Source: Muraenolepis orangiensis
Taxonomy: Eukaryota > Chordata > Actinopteri > Gadiformes > Muraenolepididae
NCBI GenBank assembly: GCA_027704905.1
Contig: CM051001.1
Location: 25,671,737 to 25,735,736, forward strand
Direction: 5' to 3'
DNA: 64,000 bases
Below the pieces are notes generated by a model that was not told the origin of the DNA, did no database searches, and saw only the letters and a list, made by a program, of their open reading frames with translations. Positions 24,508 through 33,359 of the stretch are shown here, piece by piece (positions within the stretch are counted from its first letter, which is position 1; every line of letters starts with the position of its first letter). Position numbers and translations under genes: made by a program.

Positions 24508-25057
24508 TTTGCCCAATTGTAGAGTTCCATTTGTTGTATCTGACATGTGGGCTTGTCGATTGGAGCGTGTCAGGTAGGTTTACGTTTTTCTTCGGTAAAT
24601 TGTATTGTTGTGTTTCCGTGCTGCGCGTTGTAATTCGTTCCTGTGTTGTGAACCTAACCATTTTGATTTTATGCCACATAGGTAACGGGTGGATTCGCCT
24701 GGTTGGTTAGGGGGAGGGGGGGCGTCGCGTCGTGTACCCCGGTGGAGTGCGCGATGATATCGGTAAGCGACTGAAGATAGGTGTAGCCCTCATCCCGCTA
24801 GGGGAGTAGTTAATTGGGATCGTTAGAGTGAAAACCAGGTGGTCCTAGTTAGTTGGTTAGGAACCGACATTTGTTGTTTTTTGTTAGTAGTAGATGTGGT
24901 AATTTAAATCAGATTGGTTAGTGTGTATAAAAAGGAACGTGGCTATTTGGATCTGTTGTGGTCGCGCACGGATTATTATGTAGGTGAGTACCCTCCGTTT
25001 TTTTTGTGGTAACGTGTGAGGACTCGGTTGCGTAGTCATTTTTCTGTGGTAGAGGAG
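24508..25057 (+). other. Untranslated leader of the LTR element
   Basis: Non-coding, GT-rich DNA between the primer site and gag. It probably holds packaging signals, but no specific motif was identified. Confidence 0.6.
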
Positions 25058-27195
25058 ATGGCTATGGCAGCGTTTAATTTGGACGCCTTTTTGGTAGACC
25101 CTACTGTAGAACAGGTAGATGGCTGCAGAAAGGCAGACTTATGGATAATTGCCAAACATTTGGTATTTCTGTCCAGAGTTCGTTAAGCAAAGCTGAATTG
25201 AAGGCAGCTGTGCTGTCTGGGTTATTGGACCAGGAGGTATTCAGCTTGCCCATGACCCAGGAGGTTGAGACGGAGGACATCACGCTCGGCGATGGTTCTG
25301 GTGAGTCTCCCGCAGGGGTTCTTAGCCCAAAGGGTGGGGCTATTTCGAAAAGAGCTGCCACTGCCAAGATTGAGATTGAGGGGGTTGGTGTGTCAGAACC
25401 TGAGAGTGATGGCTCTGTGGGTTCCGAACATGGTTCTGCTGCCTCTTCTGGTGTGAAAGAGAGGACACGGCTGTGTTTAGCCCGTCTCCAGTTAGAGGAG
25501 AGGGCGGCTATACGCAGGGAGGACCGGGAAGAGAAAGAGAGAGACCGGGAAGAGAGAGAGAGAAAGGAGGAGAGAGACCGGGAAGAGAGAAAGGAGGAGA
25601 AGGATAGACAATTCCAACTGTCGATGAGGAAGCTGGAGTTGGAAAGTAGTAACACTATGCGTGATGCTACTTCCTCTCCAGCTGGAGTACTCTCCCACTC
25701 CCAGGCACCCTTCAATATTAGCCAGCATATCTCATTAGTTCCCATCTTTCGCGAGTCTGAAGTGGAGGCTTATTTTGCTGCCTTTGAACGCATAGCACAT
25801 GCCCTGCATTGGCCAGTGGACATGTGGGCAATTTTATTGCAATGCAGGCTCACTGGTAAGGCGCAGGAGGCATGTGCTTCGTTAACAATGGCTGACAGCT
25901 TAATTTATGAGAGTGTGAAAAGTGCTGTCTTGCGTGTGTACGAGCTAGTTCCGGAAGCGTATAGACAGCGTTTTCGCACTCTCAGAAAGTCTCCTTCTCA
26001 GACAAATGTTGATTTCTCCCGTGAACAGAGAACCCTTTTTGATCGGTGGTGTTCGGCGTGTAAAGTGGAGGACTTGGCATCTTTGAGCGAGTTGGTACTC
26101 ATTGAGCAGTTCAAAACCTGCATGCCCGAGCGAACCGTGATCTACTTGAATGAACACAAGGTGGCTACACTCCAGCAAGCTGCGATTTTGGCGGATGAAT
26201 TTGCGCTGACCCACAAACACGTTTCTGTACGTAATGACGTATATGTTAGAGGCGGCTCGTTCTCTCCTCGTGAGTCAACACTTCGGGGAGATGACGAGCG
26301 AGCGTTCCTGCCACGCTCACCGCCATCTAGAAGGGGTGTTGTATGCAATTATTGTAAAAAAACAGGCCACATGGTGAGGGACTGTTACACCTTGAGAAAT
26401 CGTCAGGAGGCAAGAGGTTGGGCCCAGAAACCAAAAGGGGTGGGGTTGATTGGAACGGTATCGTGTCCGGACCAAAATAGCTCTCTGGGGAAGCCGGATA
26501 GCTGTTTTGAACCCTTTTTGTTTGATGGATATGTGTCCTTGTCGGGAAAAATGTGTGATCAACGGAGAATAAGAATACTCCGTGATACAGGAGGTTCTCA
26601 GTCGTTCATCCTAGCTGGTATTTTACCATTAGACGAGACTTCTTCCTGTAAGTCGAGTGCCCTTGTGAGAGGTATTCAAATGGGTTTTATGCCCGCGCCG
26701 TTGCATAAGATCCATGTAAAGTCGGAACTAATCACAGGTTGTTTTCCTGTCGCGGTTCGCCCATGTTTCCCTGTGGAGGGGGTTGACTTCATCATGGGAA
26801 ATGATATCGCTGGGGGAAAAGTAATCCCTGTGTTGGAGGTGGTAGACGCTCCAGTATCGGAGTTATGTGGTGAATTGATTAAAAGTCACCCCGATGTTTT
26901 TCCTGTTTGTGCTGTCACCAGGGCACAGGAGAGGAAGCGAGACCAAGGTCTGGCGTTGAGTGACTCTATCTGTGGCGAGGCTCTCGCTAAGGACGAGTGG
27001 CCATCTGTTGGCGAGATGGAGAAGGTTGCTGTGAGTAGCGTTCAAGGGAGGCTGGTGATTCCCAAATTCGCTGACGTGCCACTACCACTGACACGTCAGG
27101 CATTGATCTCTGCTCAGCAAAATTATTCCTCCCTGTCTAGCTGTTTTGCGGCGGTGGCCAGTACTGCTACTGAGGCTAGTAGGAGACAGACCTTT
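25058..27195 (+). pseudogene. gag-protease reading frame with one early frameshift
   Basis: The likely start is the ATG at 25058. One T appears lost within 25154-25163 (AAACATTTGG), which moves the frame to the one open from 25141 on. From there: a charged Glu/Arg-rich coiled-coil-like segment (~residues 118-165), a SCAN-like helical domain (~270-358, with YRQRFR and LVLIEQF), a zinc knuckle CNYCKKTGHMVRDC (~402-415), and an aspartic protease with the DTGGS active-site motif (~482) and a second lobe containing FIMGNDIAGG. Otherwise the frame is open to the junction. The SCAN-gag link is known for Gmr1-like elements. After the protease, relatives have integrase; here host sequence begins. Confidence 0.88.
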
Positions 27196-27796
27196 GTGGT
27201 GGAGGTTGATGGTGTAGAACACGACCATGGATTGGAACATCACCATAAGCCGAACCAGGTTGACCTCTCCAAGCCTTCACCAGAAGATAAGTGGAGGGTA
27301 GAGCATGCAAGAATGCATGCCAAACACAAGGGCCATGCACGCAGAGATGTTGCTCATTCTGATCGTCACCTTTGTCATCGCACAGCTAGTCCTTGTCCAA
27401 CGGAAACAGAGGCACTCCAAGTCATACAATCTGGTGACGCTGTTCCAGATGTGCGTGGTGCCGCTGTACTTTACCACCAAGCTCCACTGGTGGAGGTTCC
27501 TCGCCATGTGGTTCATCTTCTCTGTGGTGATGGCCTTCGTCTCGTTCGGCGCCACTCGCAAGCCCCTCAACTGCACTACGCCCAGGTTGGTCTATAAGTG
27601 GTTCCTGCTGCTCTACAAGATCAGCTATGCTACTGGAATAGTTGGGTACACTGTGGTCATGTTTACTCTCTTTGGTATAAACTTGATCTTCAGAATAAAG
27701 CCAGAAGATGCTATGGATTTTGGCGTATCACTGCTCTTCTACGGTCTGTACTACGGAGTTTTGGGACGAGACTTCGCTGAAATGTGTGCAGACTTC
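27196..27796 (+). pseudogene. rnf121: Captured rnf121 cDNA fragment (N-terminal and membrane part, no RING)
   Basis: RNF121 is an ER/Golgi multi-pass RING-type ubiquitin ligase of ~327 residues. The frame entering from protease gives VEVDGVEHDHG and KWRVEHARMHAKHKGH, the RNF121 N-terminus. About 8 bp then seem lost at GGCCATG (27331-27337) and the protein continues in another frame with MHAEMLLILI, QMCVVPLYFTTKLHWWRFL, TTPRLVYKWFLL, ISYATGIVGY, IKPEDAMDFG and VLGRDFAEMCADF. It stops at about residue 200, before the RING domain. No introns interrupt it, so it derives from spliced mRNA. Changes at normally conserved tryptophans (QRKQRH, QMCVVP) suggest loss of constraint. RNF175 is a weaker match because of the HARMHAKH segment. 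Confidence 0.93.
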
Positions 27797-28038
27797 ATTG
27801 CCACCGACCAGAGTGGAGTGTGGAGGTTGCCTGTTTGCCACTGTGTGGATGCGATGCGTTTTTGTGTTGTTGTGGGTTTGATTCCCCATAGTGAATAAAT
27901 ATAATTTACCCTTGTAACAAACGTTTTGTCTAAATTCCTGCCGGGACCTGTGCTTAAAAGCGTTCACTGGACGGGTTGGCTTCACAACAGCCCGGTCCAG
28001 GTGTAATTTGTTTGGTCATCAGACCTTTGGTTGTGACA
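27795..28038 (+). repeat. 3' LTR, truncated (R-U5 only)
   Basis: Corresponds to 24248-24493 of the 5' LTR with a single TG-unit difference (GTGTGTGG versus GTGTGG). The first ~207 bp, including the TATA-like box, are absent. rnf121 sequence abuts it within TTCATTGCC. Confidence 0.92.
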
Positions 28039-28230
28039 CTAATCTATACATGAATCAATCAATAACGTAACACTAATCTATACATTCATCAATCAATAAT
28101 CAAATACAAATCTATACATTCATCAATCAATGACCTAATACATCTATACATTCATCAATCAATAACGTAACACTAATCTATACACTCATCAATCTATAAT
28201 CACTAAACACATATATACAGTCCTGTTATA
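28039..28230. repeat. Right part of the split CTATACATTCATCAATCAAT array
   Basis: About five ~35-bp units (CTATACATTCATCAATCAAT plus AACGTAACACTAAT). Begins with CTAAT, the right copy of the target duplication. Confidence 0.9.
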
Positions 28231-28399
28231 TTAATACACACTATACTGAGTACTGTTATATTATAAAACCCACAACACATGTAAACAGAAGTGCTGTTAA
28301 CCCTATTACAACATAGCCAAGAGAGATTTTGTGGAAATGTTTAATTGAATAAGTCACTGACGTGAAAGCTGATATAAAGTTAATATCAGTTAATATAAG

Positions 28400-28592
28400 G
28401 GAGGAGTGTGTGTGGTTGGTGTCTGGTTGAAGCAGCCAGTTGCACACCTGTGGTTCATTGTTAATCAAGGCCCACAGGTTAAAACAGCCTTCACCACACA
28501 CACTAGAGGAAGAGCTCAAGCAGGATTCCTGATCTCCCTGTGTCCTTGTCTTCGAGAGGGGCCTCAAGTAGCCATTTTACTGGGCGGCAGTA
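28400..28592 (+). repeat. 5' LTR of the mini element, first part
   Basis: GGAGGAGTGTG...GCCATTTTACTGGGCGGCA. The LTR resumes after the insertion at about 28946-28978 (CTGGTTGGTGGCAGCG...CTGCTAGA). Confidence 0.75.
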
Positions 28593-28945
28593 TTAGATTA
28601 GATTAGATTCAAATGTATTGTCATTGCACAGCACAAGTACAGTACAGCGGAAATAATTGAGCATCTAACCAGAGTGCAAATGTTGCAGTAAAGTGCATGG
28701 TAGTATATAATATACAGTTTACAGTTGCTAAAAGACAGACAAAAGCTGGTCAGATGCTGGGCGTTGTGATGTTTACGCGCAAGACACCTGAGCAAGACAC
28801 CCTAACCCTAACTGCTCCTGATGTGCAGGCTGTCTCCTTGCATGGCTGACTCCGCCGTTGGTGGTTGAATGTGAGTATGAGTGGGTGAATGTGAGGCATG
28901 ACTTGTAAAGCTTTGGATAAAAGCACTATATAAAAGCATCCATTA
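28593..28945 (-). mobile_element. LINE tail and SINE-like insertion within the LTR
   Basis: Starts with repeated TTAGA and TTCAAATGTATTGTCATTGC, the antisense tail also found at about 11440-11540. It continues with a segment (GAGCAAGACACC, GGATAAAAGCACTATATAAA) resembling common fish SINE or LINE 3' ends. A duplicated TTACTGG..GGCAG phrase at both edges may be its target duplication. Confidence 0.6.
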
Positions 28946-28980
28946 CCATTACTGGTTGGTGGCAGCGTCATCTGCTAGAC

Positions 28981-28998
28981 TGGCGCCTGAACAGGGAC
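28981..28998 (+). other. Primer binding site, tRNA-Lys3 type
   Basis: TGGCGCCTGAACAGGGAC differs at one base from the classical tRNA-Lys3 primer site used by lentiviruses and some Gypsy elements. Confidence 0.85.
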
Positions 28999-29320
28999 CT
29001 CGCCGACCAGGACAAACAGCCACCTCCCAGGCCCTTGATGGAGCTACCACCGTGGCCTAGCTGTCCAGTCTCCCCATCCATCCAGACAACCCAGCAACGG
29101 CCAGTCCAGAGAGAACCACGGCCAGTCAAGACAGCAGCCCTGGCCTCCGGTCTCCAGGAAGGAGAGGAAGGATGGGTTGGCGGGTCACCCTGGGGCGGTG
29201 TACAGACATGATTTATTTTTTACTTGTAAACCGTGTTGAGTCCGGTTTAGGTTTATTTTTGGATGGGGGGGAGAATAGGTTTTTGCTTTGGATTTTCCCC
29301 AGCCTCAATTTGGCGGGGTA

Positions 29321-29611
29321 TGTGGAGTGTGTCTGTGGTTGGTGGCTGGTTTAAGCAGCCTCACCTAGCCTGAATTGGACTGATTGGCTGGTGAGGCTGC
29401 ATACCTGTGGGTAGTTGTTAATCAAGACTCACAGGTTAAAACAGCCTGCACCACACACACAAGAGGAAGAGCTCTAGCATGTTCCATCTGCTCTGTTCAC
29501 CAGGATTCAAACTTTGTAATAAACCGGATTCCTCATCTCCCTGTGTCCTGGTCTTCAGAAGGAACATCAAGTAGTCAGTTGAATGGCTGGTGGCAATAAG
29601 TGTCTGCTACA
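29321..29611 (+). repeat. 3' LTR of the mini element
   Basis: Starts TGTGGAGTGTGTCTGTGG and ends TCTGCTACA. A polyadenylation-like AATAAA lies in TTTGTAATAAACCGG (about 29516). A short G-rich tract (GGCGGGG) precedes it as a candidate polypurine tract. Confidence 0.8.
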
Positions 29612-29772
29612 ATAAGTTATGTCACACAACATCCCGTAGTTGAGTCCCAAGTCCCATGGCTCACAGACTTTACTTATTGTTTATTTTGGTTGTCACACAC
29701 CACACACCACACAACACACACACCACACACCACCACACACACACACACACCAGTATATATATATATATATAT
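29612..29772. repeat. CA-rich and TA-rich simple sequence
   Basis: ACACACCACACACCACC-type repeats followed by (TA)n into which the next transposon is inserted. Confidence 0.8.
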
Positions 29773-30444
29773 CAGTGGCGGCTAGTGGTTGTAAAAGTAG
29801 GGGAAGAAGGAAGGTGCTCTTGGTGAAGCTTGGTGTAGTTTGGTGTAGTGTGGTGTAGTTTGGTGTAGCTTGGTGTGTAGTTGGTGTAGTTTGGTGTAGC
29901 TTGGTGGTGTAGTTTGGTGTAGCTTGGTGTTGTTTTGTTGTGGATGGGGCATAAGGAGACTTTGTGAAACTAGTAAGCTATACCAGAGGAAATTTAGGAA
30001 AAATGAAAATATTCTGAATATATATTCTGAAATATTCAAGTTGTCTGGACTGCAGAATTAATGAATGACACAAGATAGAGCCTTGCACGATGACAAACGT
30101 CCCCCAAACTCTGATTGGGTATTCACCAGCGCAGTGAGCTCTGCTGATTGGTTCACAGAGCCTTTGCTAGACCCGCCCTAAGGGAGGATGGTCCTCCCTT
30201 ACTGCCGTACACACTCATGTTAAAACCAGGACTCACCGGCCGCTCAGGTCTGGCAGTTTATAATAGACTTCAATGGGGAGCTTGGGAGGACGGTCCTCCG
30301 TACAGTACAGTAATTTTCAATTGCGGTAGGGGGTGCTAAAAGTGTTCAAATAGTAATATTATCAGAGTTTTCACAGAGGAATCTGTTCAATGTATGTGTA
30401 TTTATTAGGATGGTCCTCCCTTTCTTCAATGGACGAGCCTTCTC
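29773..30444 (-). mobile_element. Non-autonomous DNA transposon, copy B
   Basis: Starts CAGTGGCGGCTAGTGGTTGT and ends near GGACGAGCCTTCTCTTAT. It is the reverse-orientation relative of copy A at 16023-16949. It contains its own tandem GTTTGGTGTAGT repeats (about 29825-29935) that copy A lacks. No coding sequence. Confidence 0.7.
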
Positions 30445-30456
30445 TTATATATATAG

Positions 30457-32266
30457 TAGGGGTGGGAATTGCCACAGAGGTGAAGATAGGATACTATCAC
30501 GATATTTGCGCTACGATACAATATTATTGCGATTCTTATTATTATGTTAATTATGTTTTACGATACAGAATTTATTGCAATTCGATTATTCGATACATTG
30601 CGATTTATCTATCCCATATGTTATTAGAATGCATTACAAGTCATCAAGAAAATAACACACATCAATTCATCTCACTTGAATCTTGACATTATATTCAGTG
30701 AAATGGTCGGAAAATGAACATCAGAGAATCAAGTACAAGCATATTATTTACTTATGCTGAACTCAATGACTCCTCAATTGCTTCACTTCGCTGTAGAGCT
30801 TAGGGCTGGCAGTATCGGTAAAATAGCTGCGGGATAGGATCACATACCTGGGCTCTAGCGTAAGAAGCATATTGCTGAAACACTCATTCTCCACCACCTT
30901 GAATGGTCAGAAGAAGTAGGTCATAGATTGTGTACTTTCCTATGCTCGTTCTGAGTTTGCAGACAACTTTGTCAAATTAATTGTATCCAAGGTACACTGA
31001 TTTGGGGGTGTAGGTTTCGCGCGTTCCTTGTGAGATGAGCCTTCAAATTGGTCGTGTTTCCAGTGTATTTCTAGAGTATTTAACTTCATGTGGCACTCTC
31101 TGCAACCACGCCACATCCCATAAGGAGACTCTGCAGCCGTCAGCGACTCGGACTCTCTCTCTCTTTCCGCTGTAGGCCTAAAGAAAAAGTTCCGCAAAAG
31201 AAGAGGACGTGACCCCTCTTGTGGACTTCAAAAGCAATGTTATCAGAGTAGACCTATAAACTGAGATATAATGGATGGTTGATAGACGCCTCCGACCTCC
31301 GTCTCTCGGCACTACACTGGTGACCCCGACGTAAGTCTTGCTGAAGTATCCAAGACTGACTCATTCACCTCACTCAACGGCCGTTCCCCTCTCCTCGACA
31401 GCGTCTTCCGACGTGGCCAGTGCATTCATTTTTTGGGGTCAAGCTGCACGGCACTACCACCTATCACCCCCAGGCTAACGGCTTATGTGAGCGTTTCCAC
31501 TGATCCATGAAGCCTGTGCACCAGTCTCACGGACGGCAACTGGGTGGATAAGCTCCTGTGGGTGATGCTCAGCCTCAGGTACTCCACCAAAGAGGACCTG
31601 CAGTTCTTGTCGGCAGAGTTTGTCTAAGGCCAGATTCTACGAGTGCCTGGGGATTTCATCCCGGACGCCATGGTGCCCTGGCAGCACTCCTCCTTGCTGG
31701 AGGCCACAGGGACATTGGCACCCATCCCCACGTCGCAGCACAGCACCCCCGTCTTTTTTTTTTTTCTTTTTGACTTTTTCAGCCGATTTTGTGTTCATTC
31801 ACCAGGACACCCACCGCAGACCGCCCCACCCCCCCCCCCCCCCCCCCCCCCCCCCCGCAGTCATACAACACAGGGACAAGAGCCTGGTGGTGGATGTTGG
31901 TGGTAGACCTGAGACTGTCTCCGTTGAATGGATTAAGCCGGCTTATGTGGACGTTTCCAGGCCATTGGAGATGGCTCAGCCCCCACGTCGGGGCCTCCCA
32001 TGCCCCGTCGTTGACGCTCTTGTGCTCCGACCTCCGACCTGCATCCATGTGGATTGACATAATTCACCTATGGAACTGTGGGTGGGGTATTGTTTTGCAC
32101 GGGGACTTTAGTGCACAGGACTTCCATTGTCAGTCTGTTCCCTATCGATGCTATGAGAGTTTGTTTACAACTCGTTCCATGTCTTTTAAACATCTGGCTG
32201 TGACTTTTGATACACCACCTCCGATCCACAATACTACACTGTATTGATATTTTTCTCACACCTCTA
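30457..32266. mobile_element. hAT-like element with Gypsy debris inside
   Basis: Ends TAGGGGTGGGAATT (left) and the inverted TAGAGGTGTGAGAA (right) form 14-bp imperfect TIRs. Perfect 8-bp duplications ATATATAG lie at 30449-30456 and 32267-32274, as expected of hAT. The left ~170 bp (ATACTATCACGATATTTGCG) resembles common fish hAT termini. No transposase is seen; the interior holds a Gypsy remnant. Confidence 0.8.
31250..32060 (+). pseudogene. Gypsy LTR/primer-site and integrase remnant
   Basis: An LTR end (GGCACTACA) and primer site TGGTGACCCCGACGT lie at about 31309-31332. After a large deletion come integrase C-terminal remnants in broken frames: the nucleotide sequence for a YHPQANGLCERFH-type motif near 31460, then RDKSLVVDVGG and ETVSVEWIKPAYVD near 31880-31960, ended by PPRRGLP. 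Several stops. A ~30-base poly-C run at about 31826-31857 is secondary. It is a relative of the copy at 33360-35310. Confidence 0.8.
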
Positions 32267-32274
32267 ATATATAG

Positions 32275-32599
32275 ACACATGCTGGTGGTAAAAACTGTTC
32301 TTTCATCTCTCTCACAAGCTCTGTTTCATCTTCCTATCATCTGACCTAATAAGAGACAAAGTCTTATGAACTGTAAAAAACGCAGCATCAGAAACGGTTC
32401 GTTGAGTTAATGATTGAGTCATGATTGATGTGATGTGTCACAATCACATCAGGGTTTCTATTGGCCCAAAGATGGGTGGGACTAATGAACACAAATATGC
32501 TTGATTGGCACAAATGGTCCCTTTAACAAGAAATGGTGTTTTAACAAAAAAATGATCTTTGATTTTATTTATTTATTAATATTGTTATTAATTTTACAA
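32275..32599. other. Unassigned spacer
   Basis: No gene or repeat recognised; AT-rich from about 32540. Confidence 0.5.
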
Positions 32600-32940
32600 A
32601 TTGGTCAGCTGTTCCTCTAGTCTACCTGGTCAGGTGCTCCTATAGTCCACCTGGTCAGGTGTTTCTCTAGTCTACCTGGTCAGATGTTCCTCTAGTCTAC
32701 CTGGTCAGGTGTTACTCTAGTCTACCTGGTCAGATGTTCCTCTAGTCTACCTGGTCAGATGTTCCTCTAGTCTACCTGGTCAGGTGTTACTCTAGTCTAC
32801 CTGGTCAGATGTTCCTCTAGTCTACCTGGTCAGGTGTTCCTCTAGTCTACCTGGTCAGATGTTCCTCTTGTCTAACTGGTCAGATTTTCCTCTAGTCTAC
32901 CTGGTCAGGTGTTCCTCTAGTCTACCTGGTCAGTTTAGAG
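32600..32940. repeat. 25-bp minisatellite
   Basis: About thirteen units of TCCTCTAGTCTACCTGGTCA plus GGTGT or GATGT. Confidence 0.95.
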
Positions 32941-32978
32941 CCAAATTGCATATTGCATTGAATATCTTCAGGGTTTTT

Positions 32979-33359
<381 letters not shown>

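Larger units (their letters stand above)
24041..28038 (+). mobile_element. Gmr1-like Gypsy LTR retrotransposon carrying captured rnf121 sequence
   Basis: Order seen: complete 5' LTR, tRNA-Pro-like primer site, untranslated leader, gag with SCAN-like domain and CCHC knuckle, aspartic protease, then a host rnf121 coding segment in place of the rest of pol, then a 3' LTR missing its first ~207 bp. Five-bp duplications CTAAT at 24036-24040 and 28039-28043 show that it integrated as one unit. The two LTRs agree base for base over ~244 bp except for one TG unit, so the insertion is recent. In Gmr1-like Gypsy elements integrase precedes RT; both and RNase H are absent here, so mobility would need helper proteins. 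Confidence 0.92.
28400..29611 (+). mobile_element. Miniature non-coding LTR element (TRIM-like) with tRNA-Lys primer site
   Basis: Two related ~290-bp LTRs enclose only ~340 bp of non-coding interior. Target duplications ATAAG are at 28395-28399 and 29612-29616. The primer site is two bases after the left LTR. There is no gag or pol. The LTRs share CACAGGTTAAAACAGCCT and CTCCCTGTGTCCT and differ by substitutions and a block indel, so it is older than the element at 24 kb. The left LTR carries a later insertion. Called TRIM-like on structure; the autonomous partner is unknown. Confidence 0.8.

Noticed and set aside
27305..27898. 197-codon frame as a functional rnf121 gene
   Set aside because: It starts inside an out-of-frame region, lacks the RING domain, and ends by reading into an LTR.
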